From assembly GCF_028993575.1 (NCBI RefSeq), contig NZ_CP118615.1, forward strand, positions 5,671,001 to 5,735,000: a stretch of 64,000 nt of DNA, written 5' to 3'. The notes beneath the pieces were generated by a model. It was given only the letters and a program-made list of their open reading frames with translations, ran no database searches and was not told the DNA's origin. Both the position numbers and the translations under genes were made by a program. Below, piece by piece: positions 44,301 to 53,100 of the stretch (its first letter is position 1; each line of letters opens with the position of its first letter). Source of the DNA: Micromonospora cathayae (GTDB lineage Bacteria; Actinomycetota; Actinomycetes; Mycobacteriales; Micromonosporaceae).

Positions 44301-44653
44301 CGGGCCAGCAGCGTCACCCAGGCCGCACCGGCCACCGTGCAGCCGTCCAGCGCGGCCTCCCCGGCGTACACGTCGACCGCGGCCAGTTTCGGATCGTCGC
44401 TGGACAGCGAGATGCCGCGCAACTGGGCGCCCTCGCCGTGCACGGCCAGGACGCTGCCCTCCGCCACGTGCACCTCGACCGGGCCGCCCGGCTCGGCGGC
44501 GATGGTGATCCGGTTACCGACCACCAGCTTCTCGACGTACCGGCCCGGGTGGACGGTGATCGTGGCCCCCGGCTCGGCGCGGGCGAGGGCCGCCCCGATC
44601 GTGGGGAACGCGCCGGGCCGCCCGCCGCCCACCGTCAGTACCTGTCGACTCAT
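41336..44653 (-). CDS. EccA/CbxX-like AAA ATPase fused to beta-helix repeats
   Basis: 1105 residues from ATG 44653. Residues about 1-540 are parallel beta-helix repeats of 20-24 residues (pattern such as VEDTVVRDVARSGVVVSDQG, SLTLRRCTIERTGANSVCVN). About 570-830 are a CbxX/EccA-type AAA domain: Walker A LVFAGPPGTGKTTVARLYGA, Walker B GVLFIDEAYTL, GQYIGSTAIKTTELVQQA. About 870-1080 is a second AAA with an altered P-loop, GAPGSGRSEF (Lys to Arg). EccA-type ATPases act with ESX substrates or chaperones in the cytoplasm. The beta-helix fusion is typical of actinomycetes outside mycobacteria and could bind a partner or substrate; that is inferred. Confidence 0.88.
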   Translation of the reverse strand: MSRQVLTVGGGRPGAFPTIGAALARAEPGATITVHPGRYVEKLVVGNRITIAAEPGGPVEVHVAEGSVLAVHGEGAQLRGISLSSDDPKLAAVDVYAGEAALDGCTVAGAAWVTLLARLQGTLALRHCEVSASTGAAIVVTSPGTSTVEDTVVRDVARSGVVVSDQGSLTLRRCTIERTGANSVCVNGTGRLVAEQCTVVAAGKPALVVEQRGHARITGLRVRDSANVDVFLRGDVDVLVTDSEFTGAKFQSVHVTDGAAPAFRGCTFGSAGRGAAHVTGAAKPTFTDCLFVDSPVGVTVEAGSTPRFEGLTVRDSSEQAVLVTGGAAPTVRRLRATVSRGTGLLVRDGAGVDGTDLVIDAGGGVAVDLRESARGTIRDARFSGTGETCVLVGSGSTLDLRTAAFDGAGLRVAEDAELRLLDTEFADVTGDGLRVGASGTVTASRVRVRRSGRAGVRLERGSRGSFTDCEVLESGAAGFDVDTAEPVSVIRCVVRDSGGEDVRRADDAQLTVTSLTTGRAAGSAPPIGSGYDPEPATDRVEEPAAAVDGELSEPLRELDSLIGLHGVKQEVTALINLIRMAQVRQRMGLPMPPMSRHLVFAGPPGTGKTTVARLYGAVLAELGVLAKGHMIEAARADLVGQYIGSTAIKTTELVQQAIGGVLFIDEAYTLSAGSGGSGPDFGQEAIDALMKIMEDQRDELVVIVAGYSELMEKFLASNPGLASRFTRTVEFPNYSVDELVTITSNLCRKHYFELTDDAVAGLTTYFERIPRTSTFGNGRVARKLFEAMINNQATRLAVTPPTHDTQINRLTAEDLAPELRLLDDLPVEQQSRPDPTRNPTGAINAARSWQRLGRLVGAPDVREAAGETLLRLCDLRNRRRSYGRHGNVLLAGAPGSGRSEFARHYAAALSELDLVPIGHLVRVATDDQLAPHWSGQTPSLVRAALHDATGGTLLVDYLDDGTGDAQETVAALTDQMRAGPGDPIVVLRAEPAALTRLGAAVPRLTEVFGQTWRIPELEPAELAEVVARHLVRRGHDLPDDVRAALAGLAAQLPERTVRAAHLLSRNLSRATGSRTLALADLHGLASRNDPTSTAGRQRGGLAAVG

Positions 44654-44659
44654 CAGGGG

Positions 44660-47314
44660 TCACCCCTTCTTCCCGGCAAGCGGTCGGACGAGACCGGGAA
44701 GCACGCCGAAGCGACCGGCCGAGGCGGTGCCGATCCGGCGACGGGGGTCCGCACCGGCCCACCGGTCGAGACTGCGACGCAGTGAGGTGACGGCCAGTTC
44801 GTCGAGCGACAGCCGGTTCCGGTCGACCCGACCGTCGTCGTCGATCTCGTTGGCGCCGATCTCGCGGAGCAGGACGGCCCCCCGACGGCCACCCTCCGGT
44901 TCCGTCACCTCCAGGATCTTGAAGTGGGTCCCGGGCAGGAACACCACCCGGTCCTCCACCCGTTCGTCCCCCTCCGGCTCGAGCAGGGCGGTCCGGCGGG
45001 CGGTCATCGACCAGACCAGTACGTCGGTGTCACCGTCCTGGCCGGCGCAGGGCGCGGTCAGCATGGTGACGAAGCCCCAGTCGGTGACCAGGCGGCGGTC
45101 CCGGTACAGGCCCCACTCCACGCTGCCCGGCGTCGCCCGGACGACGGTGCTGCCCCGGAAGGACGGCAGCCGGGACAGGCCGGAGACCGCGCACCGGGCC
45201 AGGGGCACGTGCGGGCCGTTCTCGCCGGACCGGAGGCCGGCGTCGATACCGGCACCCCGGGGGGTCAGGAACAGTCGGGCCGCCACCGAGTCGACCAGGA
45301 TGTCGTCGTCGGCAGCCCGGTCGCCGCTGGACTTCATGCCCGGATGTTCCGACATGAGCCGGGACACCGAGCTGGCCATCGCGTCGAAGTCCCGGCTGAG
45401 CGAGCGGCGTACCCAGGCCCGCTCCTCGGCCAGCCCACGTCGGGGCAGCAGGGCGGAGGCGGCCGGCGTCACCACCGGCTGCAACCGGACCCCGGCCGAC
45501 CCCGTCGGTCCGGCGGCCGGCGCGCCGGACACCCCCGGCGCGTCCGCCGGCCCGGTGGGCGGCACGTCCGCGACCGGTTGCCCGGGTGACCCGGCGGCGA
45601 CCGCCGGTACGTCCGCTTCCGCCGGCGCGCCGGACGGCGGTGCCTCCGGCGGCGACGGAGGCTGCGGCGAAGGCTCAACGGGCGATGCAGGCACGACCGG
45701 TGGGACGGGCGGCGCTGGCACGACCGACGGGACCGACGGGACCGACGGGACCGACGACGAGGGCTCGGCCGACGGCGAAGACGCAGCCGGCGTGGACGAC
45801 GCGACCGACGGTGAAGGCACGACCGGTGGTACCGGCGAAGGCGCGACCGACGGGGCCGGCTCGGCCGGAAACGACGGCTGGGCCGGCGGAGCCGGCTCGG
45901 CGGGGCCGTCGATCGCGGACGGGATCGGGAACGCCACCGGAGCGGGCGGCCCGGCCGGCCCGGCCGTTGGGGGCGGTGGCAGGTCGATCGGGTCGGGAAT
46001 GGCGGTGACGTCGGCGGCCGGCAGGCTCGCCTGCGCGGGGCCGCCCGACTTCGGTGCCGGTGCCAGTACCGACGCCGGGAACAGCACGCTGTCCTGGCCC
46101 ACGCTCCGCTCGATCCGGGCGGCCAGGTCCGCGGCCAGTTCCCGCATCCGGGCGGACCGCTCCGGGCCGGTGTCGTCGAAGATCATGGTGCTGCGGTCGG
46201 GGTCCAGCGGCGTCGCCCGGATCCGTTCGGCGTTGCCCGGCTCCTCGGCCGGACGGACCCACAACCCCGCCTCGATCACCTCGACCACGGCGTCCGGGGC
46301 GTACCAGTACACCCGGGGCGCGATCTCCTCGGTCCACTGCAACGGTCCACGGTGGCTGAGCAGGAGGGGGCGGCGGGCCCGGGAATGCGGGTGCACCCGC
46401 GGGGCGTAGCCCAGTTCGAGGGCGAACGGCGGCCAGCCCAGCACCCCGTCGGCGCGTACCGTCCGGATCTCGAACCTGCCCGGCGCGCCGATCGGCACCC
46501 CCGGATAGCAGACCACGTTGGTGCCGAGCAGGTCGGCGAGGGCCTGCCCGAACGACTCGCCCTCGGGCAGGCGTACCGCGCCGTACTGTACGAACCGGAC
46601 GCGCAGCCGGCTGTCCGGGTCCAGGTCGCGCCAGAAGCGGACCACGTCGTCCAGCGACAGCGGCTCGGTGCCCGGACAGCCGAGCAGCACGGTCATCGTC
46701 TCCGACTGGCACGGCAGGTCGGCGACGAGCCGGTCCCGGTGTTCGGCGACGACCTGCGGGGCCCGTACGTCGTGCACCCAGACGCCCCCGGGCAGCGGCT
46801 CGATCTCGCCGGTGGAACTGGACGCCCGGCGTTCGGTGGCGGCGGCGTCCCAGGCCGGCGTCGGGTACCGCTTGGCGTCCCAGGCCGGTGGCCGGCCGGG
46901 CCGGAACCGCACCCAGCCGCTGCCCGGTGTCGAGTGCACGAACAGCGCGCCGGCCGCGCCCCGGACCAGGTCGCCGTCGGGGGCGATGACGGTCCGGTTC
47001 AGCCGCTCCGACAGCCACTGTCCGGCCAGGGCCGCCGTGTCGTGCCGCTGTCCGCAGGCGACCAGCCGGATGCCCCGGCGGCGGCGCGGCAGCACACTGG
47101 CCATCGACTCCCAGGAGCCGATCGGGATGCCACTGCCGAGGTCGAGCACCACCACGTCGTTCTCGGTGTCGGCCACCACGGACAGGGCGAGCGACTGCGC
47201 CTCGCCGCTGATCTCGTCCCGGTGGTGTACCACCAGCGCGTTGCCGACGGTGTGCTGCACCACGTCGCCGGACTCGCCCCGTCCGCCGCGCAGCAGGGTT
47301 CGGATGGATGCCAT
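44660..47314 (-). CDS. Large T7SS-locus protein with pseudo-ADP-ribosyltransferase-like C-terminus (paralog B)
   Basis: 884 residues from ATG 47314. Long collinear similarity to the 38113-40983 protein: VVQHTVGNALVVHHRDEISG, IRLVACGQRHDTAALAGQWL, SGWVRFRPGRPPAWDAKRYP, EPLPGGVWVHDVRAPQVV. A 200-residue Pro/Ser/Ala-rich linker (about 430-620) precedes the C-terminal domain. There LPSFRGSTVVRATPG, LVTDWGFVTMLTAP, VLVWSMTARRTALL and VEDRVVFLPGTHFKILE align to the ADP-ribosyltransferase pattern. The STS motif is TML and ExE is EDR, so catalysis is unlikely. It overlaps no neighbour but is 6 bases from the eccA-like gene. Role unknown; inferred to be a T7SS accessory or a decoy effector. Confidence 0.72.
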   Translation of the reverse strand: MASIRTLLRGGRGESGDVVQHTVGNALVVHHRDEISGEAQSLALSVVADTENDVVVLDLGSGIPIGSWESMASVLPRRRRGIRLVACGQRHDTAALAGQWLSERLNRTVIAPDGDLVRGAAGALFVHSTPGSGWVRFRPGRPPAWDAKRYPTPAWDAAATERRASSSTGEIEPLPGGVWVHDVRAPQVVAEHRDRLVADLPCQSETMTVLLGCPGTEPLSLDDVVRFWRDLDPDSRLRVRFVQYGAVRLPEGESFGQALADLLGTNVVCYPGVPIGAPGRFEIRTVRADGVLGWPPFALELGYAPRVHPHSRARRPLLLSHRGPLQWTEEIAPRVYWYAPDAVVEVIEAGLWVRPAEEPGNAERIRATPLDPDRSTMIFDDTGPERSARMRELAADLAARIERSVGQDSVLFPASVLAPAPKSGGPAQASLPAADVTAIPDPIDLPPPPTAGPAGPPAPVAFPIPSAIDGPAEPAPPAQPSFPAEPAPSVAPSPVPPVVPSPSVASSTPAASSPSAEPSSSVPSVPSVPSVVPAPPVPPVVPASPVEPSPQPPSPPEAPPSGAPAEADVPAVAAGSPGQPVADVPPTGPADAPGVSGAPAAGPTGSAGVRLQPVVTPAASALLPRRGLAEERAWVRRSLSRDFDAMASSVSRLMSEHPGMKSSGDRAADDDILVDSVAARLFLTPRGAGIDAGLRSGENGPHVPLARCAVSGLSRLPSFRGSTVVRATPGSVEWGLYRDRRLVTDWGFVTMLTAPCAGQDGDTDVLVWSMTARRTALLEPEGDERVEDRVVFLPGTHFKILEVTEPEGGRRGAVLLREIGANEIDDDGRVDRNRLSLDELAVTSLRRSLDRWAGADPRRRIGTASAGRFGVLPGLVRPLAGKKG

Positions 47315-47319
47315 GGACG

Positions 47320-48675
47320 CTACCCCCTCGCGGGACCGTTGACGGCCGTACGGCTGAGCACGGGCCCCTGCGGCAGCACCGCCAGCAGGTCCCTCGGGAA
47401 CGGAACGGCGGGTGCCGAACCGAGCTTCAACGCGGCGACCGTGTCCTGGTCGGCGAGCCGGTACACGACACCCTGGTCCGAGATCAACGCCACCTCGGCG
47501 GTGTGCGCCGCCGCGGGTACCGGTTTCACGGTCAGGCCGGACCCCGGCCTGGTCAGCACGGTGGTCGTACCGTCGGCGGCGACGCCCGAGACCCGCCGGT
47601 CGGCGAACACCACCCGGCTGGTGACCGCGTCCCCACCGGCCGGCCGCTGGCGCAGGCAGAGCACCCGGCCCGCCGGGTCCTGCCAGCGGAAGCCGGTCAG
47701 GTCGGGCAGCCGGTCGGTGAGCGTCCGGTCGGTGGACCGGGGGGCCCGGGCGACGGCGGCGGCGTCCAGGGTGACCGGCGCGGCACCGGGGCGTACCGCG
47801 GCGAGGGCGAACTCCATCCGGTTCAGCGGGGCCAGTCCGTCGGCCCGGAGCACGAAGAACTGTTCCGCGCCGCCGGCGGGTTGCTGCCGGAACAGCGTGC
47901 CCACCGGGTGGACGCGCCCGCCGACCCGGGGGCCGGGGGTGCCCGCGCCGGGGATGTCGGCCGGGCCGAGCCGGACTCCGGTCGGCAGCCGGTCCAGCCA
48001 GGCGGCCGGCGCGACGGCCAGCCGCGCGTTGGCCGCGCCGAGCGCCACCAGCACCGACTCGTCGGCCACCGGGAACTTGCCCGCGCCGGCGAGCAGGTAG
48101 GTGACCCCGTCCGGCCCGCGTACCAGCGCGAAGGTCTGGTCGGCCAGCGGTGCGGCCGCAGCCCCGGGGTCGAGGTTCACGCCGAGCCCGGTGCCGGGCC
48201 GGTCCACCACCGAGCCCGGCAGGCAGACCAGCCACGGCCCGGTGACCAGCGCGTCCACCGCCGGCACGGACTGCGGCGCGCCGGGGATGCCGAGCTGCGG
48301 GCCGCGCGGCAGGTCCTCCAGCGAGTTGCGGGAGATGAGCTTGACGGTGGCCGAGGGGCCCTGCGCCAGCATCGCGGAGGTCAGGTCGGCGGTGGGGTGC
48401 AGCACGCCGTCGCGGTAGACGTACCGGGTGCCGCTCTCCTTCTCCACCAGGATCGCGCCGGCCTGGCGGTACGCCGTGCTGCCGCCGGGGACGATCCAGC
48501 CGTAGACGGCGAACCCGCCGCCGACCAGGAGCACCAGGATGATCCCGACCAGCAGCCCGGTCAGCGCCCGCTGGCCGGGGACCTGCGCGCTCGTCGGGTC
48601 CCCCTGGACGAGGGCCGAGCTGAGCCGGCCCATCATGAAGCTGTGCGCGTGGACGTGGTCCCGTTGGGTCTGCAC
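47320..48675 (-). CDS. eccB: EccB, T7SS membrane component
   Basis: 451 residues from GTG 48675, five bases after the eccD stop. The N-terminus (VQTQRDHVHAHSFMMGRLSS) is the typical EccB start. One membrane helix follows (TGLLVGIILVLLVGGGFAVY). The rest is periplasmic/extracytoplasmic: GTRYVYRDGVLHPTADLTSA, PRGPQLGIPGAPQSVPAVD and a beta-rich repeat region to the C-terminus. EccB forms part of the membrane complex with EccC, EccD and usually EccE. It is in the same operon as eccC and eccD. Confidence 0.94.
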   Translation of the reverse strand: MQTQRDHVHAHSFMMGRLSSALVQGDPTSAQVPGQRALTGLLVGIILVLLVGGGFAVYGWIVPGGSTAYRQAGAILVEKESGTRYVYRDGVLHPTADLTSAMLAQGPSATVKLISRNSLEDLPRGPQLGIPGAPQSVPAVDALVTGPWLVCLPGSVVDRPGTGLGVNLDPGAAAAPLADQTFALVRGPDGVTYLLAGAGKFPVADESVLVALGAANARLAVAPAAWLDRLPTGVRLGPADIPGAGTPGPRVGGRVHPVGTLFRQQPAGGAEQFFVLRADGLAPLNRMEFALAAVRPGAAPVTLDAAAVARAPRSTDRTLTDRLPDLTGFRWQDPAGRVLCLRQRPAGGDAVTSRVVFADRRVSGVAADGTTTVLTRPGSGLTVKPVPAAAHTAEVALISDQGVVYRLADQDTVAALKLGSAPAVPFPRDLLAVLPQGPVLSRTAVNGPARG

Positions 48676-48680
48676 GGCGG

Positions 48681-50087
48681 CTACCCGAACAGCCCGCGGG
48701 CCCAGGCGTAGACGCCGAGGACCTGCGCCAGGACCGGCAGCACGGCGACGCCGGTGACCACGTCGAAGAAGGTGGCCGTGTACTCCCAGAACGGCAGCAT
48801 CCGCCGGGGCCAGGGGCGCAACGCCGCCAGCACCAACGGCACCAGCAGCGCGACGAGTGTGCTGAGCAGCACCCATCGCCAGGCTGGCGACAACAGATCG
48901 GCGAGCGTCGTGATGACCATGAGGTAGCCGACGGTACCGGCGACGACGAGCGCGCCGCGCTGCCAGAGCCCCAGGAAGGTACGCGCGCGCAACAGGATTG
49001 CACTCGCGACCACCAGCACCAGGCTCCAGCCCGCCCAGCCGGGCGTCCGCATGGTGTGGTGAAACAGCACCGGCAGCACCAGCGCCGCCATGGCCATCAC
49101 CACGGTCAGGTAGGTGTCCGCGTCGTCGGTGCGCTGGTGGACCTGGTCGGACGGGGCGGGCTCGATGTCGTACGACATGTCCTCGCTGGTCTTCGGCAAT
49201 TGCGGGCCGCGCAGCCGGGCCAGCTTCACCACCATCCGGGGGGCCAGCACGACCACCAGCAGGACCAGCGTGACGGCGAGGGCGGCGGTCCGGGCCATGG
49301 TCATCCCGCTGGCCCAGCGGGTCAGCAGCACCGGGACGGTGACCAGGCCGGTCAGGCCGGCCACCAGCAGCGGCGGGGCCGGCAGGTGCGGCGCGACGGT
49401 CCGTTGCGCAAGCAGCAGGGCAGCGGCGACGGCGAGCCCGGCGACCGCGGCGGCGAGCACCGCCGGGCCGGTCGCCGCGATGCGGTCCGGGTCGCCGTCG
49501 ACCGCGCTGGACGCGGCGACCGCCGCGAAGCCGGCCGCCCCGCCGGCGAAGAGCAGCGCGAACGCCCCGTCGTCCAGGTTCCGGCCGCTGACCACGGCCG
49601 CGCCCAGGAACGCGGCGGCCAGTACCCCGCCCGCGACGACCTGGGGCAGCGCCGGACCGTGCGCGGTGAGCACGGCGGCGACCGCGCCCATCGCCACCAC
49701 CGCCAGCAGGATGAACAGGGTCCGCCGGTACTCGGGCTGCCAGCGGTCGCCGCGCCGGTTGACGGCGGTGGCGACGCCGTCGGCGAGGTCGTCGAAGTCC
49801 AGTTCGGGCAGCGGGTTCTCGGCCGGGCGGAGGTGCAGTTCCTCCCCGTCGAGCCAGTCCAGGCTCTCCGGGGTGCCGGTCAGGTCGAACGGGGCCTGGC
49901 CGAGCCGTTGCAGCACCCAGGATCCGTCACCGGTTCCCGGGTCGGCGCGCTGGCCGTCGGTGGTCTGCTGCACCAGCAGCGGCAGCAGACCGGCCAGGGT
50001 GGTGGTCACCGGTACCGCCAGGTCGACCCGGCGGGCCGGTCCGACCACGGTGATCCGGCAGAGTTCGGCGCTGAGCGTGGCGCTCAC
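48681..50087 (-). CDS. eccD: EccD, T7SS membrane channel component
   Basis: 468 residues from GTG 50087. Residues about 1-95 are a ubiquitin-like cytoplasmic domain (LCRITVVGPARRVDLAVPVT, LDWLDGEELHLRPAENPLPE). About 11 hydrophobic helices follow from residue 120 (RRTLFILLAVVAMGAVAAVL and others) with a cytoplasmic loop (about 295-335) rich in Asp. EccD forms the central membrane barrel of ESX-type complexes. It follows eccC by 13 bases. Confidence 0.93.
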   Translation of the reverse strand: MSATLSAELCRITVVGPARRVDLAVPVTTTLAGLLPLLVQQTTDGQRADPGTGDGSWVLQRLGQAPFDLTGTPESLDWLDGEELHLRPAENPLPELDFDDLADGVATAVNRRGDRWQPEYRRTLFILLAVVAMGAVAAVLTAHGPALPQVVAGGVLAAAFLGAAVVSGRNLDDGAFALLFAGGAAGFAAVAASSAVDGDPDRIAATGPAVLAAAVAGLAVAAALLLAQRTVAPHLPAPPLLVAGLTGLVTVPVLLTRWASGMTMARTAALAVTLVLLVVVLAPRMVVKLARLRGPQLPKTSEDMSYDIEPAPSDQVHQRTDDADTYLTVVMAMAALVLPVLFHHTMRTPGWAGWSLVLVVASAILLRARTFLGLWQRGALVVAGTVGYLMVITTLADLLSPAWRWVLLSTLVALLVPLVLAALRPWPRRMLPFWEYTATFFDVVTGVAVLPVLAQVLGVYAWARGLFG

Positions 50088-50100
50088 TCGTGGTCCTCTC

Positions 50101-53100
50101 TCATCCGACGTGCCCGGTCTGGATCAGCTTGACGCCGCGGCGGGTGACCAGTTGGGCGCGTCCGGGGGGCAGGCGGCGGGGAGCGGCGTCCCCGAGGAAC
50201 TTGCCCTCCTCCTTCGGGTACGACAGCAGCGTGGCCGGGGTGCCCAGCTCCCACATCCGGCGCAGGACCGGGTCCATCATGGCCCGCATCGCCCCCGAGG
50301 TGCTGCGGGCGACGATCAGGTGGAGGCCGATGGAGACGCCCTGGGCGAGCAGCGGCAGCACCGGGTCGAGGGCGGAGCCCGGCCCCGTGGAGCGGGTCAT
50401 CAGGTCGTAGTCGTCGACGATGACGAACAGCTCCGGTCCGTCCCACCAGTCGCGGCGGCGCATTCGTTCCGACGAGATGTCCTGACCGGGCAGCCGGCGG
50501 TTCATCGACACGGCGGTCTGCCCGGCCAGGTCGTGCAGCAGATCCCCGGTGAACCCGAACCCGACCTGGTAGTCGGCGGTGATGGCGGTGTCCAGGTCGC
50601 GGCGGGAGTCACCGAGGACCACCTTGGCCCGGTCCGGGGTGTAGTGCTGCTGGATGGCCCGCAGCACCAGCCGCAGCAGGTTCGACTTGCCGGTCTCGCT
50701 GTCACCGAAGACCAGCAGGTGCGGGGTGACCATGAAGTCGTGCCAGACCGGGGCCAGCCGTTGCTCGTCCCGGCCGATGCACACCTTGAACGCCGGTTCG
50801 GGCGCCGGCAGGCTCGTCACGGGCAACTGGGTGGGCAGCATCCGTACGCCGGGGGCGGCCGGACCGGTCCAGAACGTGCCGATCTCCTCGACCGTGGACT
50901 TGGTCGCCTCGGCCAGGTCGTCCACGGACGAGCTGCCGTCCATTCGGGGCAACGCCCCGAGGAAGTGCAGCCCGCCGCTGGTCAGGCCCCGTCCCGGCTG
51001 GTGCGGCACGGTGGCCGCCTTGCGGGAGCCGACGTCGGACTCCATCGAGTCGGCCAGCCGCAGCTCCAGCCGGGTGCCGAGCAGGTCCCGCAGCCAGGTC
51101 CGCAGCTCCGACCAGCGGGTGGTGGAGACGATCACGTGGACGCCGAACGACAGTCCCCGGGAGGCCAGCTCCTGGAACCGGGTCTCCAGGTCGGCGAAGT
51201 CCTGCTTCATCGTGTACCAGCCGTCGACCACCAGGAACACGTGCCCGTACGGGTCGTCGATCTCGCCCCGGGCGCGGGCGGCGAGGTAGGCGCTGACCGA
51301 GTCCAGTCCGCGCTGGGCGAACTCGTACTCGCGGCGCTCCATGACCTGCCAGACCTCCTCGATGGTCCGGACCACCCGGTCGCGTTCCATCCGGGTGGCG
51401 ATGGAGCCGATGTGCGGCAGGCCGGAGATCGAGGCGAGCCCGCCGCCACCGAAGTCGAGTCCGTAGAACTGCACCTCGCGCGGGGTGTTGGTGAGCGCCA
51501 GGGCGAGGATCACGCTGCGCAGCAGGGTGGACTTGCCGCTCTGCGGCGCGCCGGCGATGCCGACGTGGCCGTCCGCTCCCCCGAGGTCGACGGTGAGCAG
51601 TTCGCGGAGCTGTTCGGCGGGACGGTCGACGATGCCGACCGGCACCCGCAGCCGTCCCTGCGCGTTCGGGTCCTCCACCGTCATGCCGCGCAGCGGGTCC
51701 GGGACGACGCTGGGCAGCAGCGTGTCCAGGCTGGGCGCGGCGGACAGCGGCGGCAGCCACACCTGGCGGGCCGGCGGGCCGGCACCGGCGATCCGGTCGA
51801 GCAGCACCTCCACCAGGCTCGGCCCGGTGACGGTTCCGGTCTCCTCCTCGGGTTCGACGGCCGGTTCGGCGGCCCGGCCCCGGCCGGGATCGTGCCGGAC
51901 CGCGACCTGACCGGCGCTGAACGGGACGACCTCGGCGAGGATCCGTTCCTCCTCGTCGTCGCGTCCACCGGCCCCGGCGCCGCCCTGGTACGGGCCGGAC
52001 ACGTAGGCGGCCTTGAACCGGACCAGGTTGGTGGTGTCCACCTTCAGGTACCCGTTGCCGGGTTCCGGGGGCAGTTCGTACGCCTTGCCGACGCCGATCA
52101 CCGACCGGGACTCCATCGAGGAGAAGGTACGCAGGGCGAGCCGGTACGACAGGTGTCCCTCGACCCGGTTGATCCGCCCCTCGTCCAGGCGTTGCGAGGC
52201 GAGCAGCAGGTGCACCCCGAGCGACCGGCCGAGCCGGCCGATCGACACGAACAGGTCCATGAACTCGCTCTTGCTGGACAGCAGCTCGCTGAACTCGTCC
52301 ACGATGATCAGCAGGACCGGGAACGGCACCAGCTGCGCCCCGGCGGCGCGCGCCTTCTCGTAGTCGAACAGCGACGAGTACCCGCTGGCCCGCAGCGCCT
52401 CCTGGCGGCGGGTCAGCTCCCCGTTGAGGGCGTCCTGCATCCGGTCGACCAGGGGCAACTCGTCGGCGAGGTTGGTGATCACGGCCGAGGTGTGCGGCAG
52501 CTTCTCCATGCCGAGGAAGGTCGCGCCGCCCTTGAAGTCCACCAGCACCAGGTTCAGGATCTCCGAGGAGTGGGTGGCGGCCAGCCCGCAGACCAGGGTA
52601 CGCAGCAGTTCGCTCTTGCCGGAGCCGGTCGCGCCGATGAGCAGGCCGTGCGGCCCCATGCCGCCCTGCGCGGACTCCTTCAGGTCCAGCTCGATGACCT
52701 CGCCGCCCTCGGTCACGCCGATCGGCACGGTGAGCCGGTTGCGCTGCGGCGCCCGGGTCCGCCACAGCGCGGCGACGTCGAAGGTGTGCGCGTCACGGAT
52801 GCCGAGCAGGGTGGTCAGCTCGAAGCTGCTCTCCAGGGGCTCGTCGACCGCGTCGAGCACACCGCTGGTGCGTCGGGGCGCGATGATCCGGGCCAGCGCC
52901 TCGCACTCGGCGGGGCCGAGCCCGTCCCGCAGGGCGGAGCCGGTGGTGTCCCCGGCGGGGAACGTCACCCGTTCGCCGTCCACGCTGAGCCGCAGCACCC
53001 GGGGCCCACCGGGCATCTGGCCGGTGAGGTCGAGCAGCACCACGTTCCGGATGCCCGCGCCGAGCAGCCGTGCGCTGTCGGGCAGGTCCACCAGGTGCGC

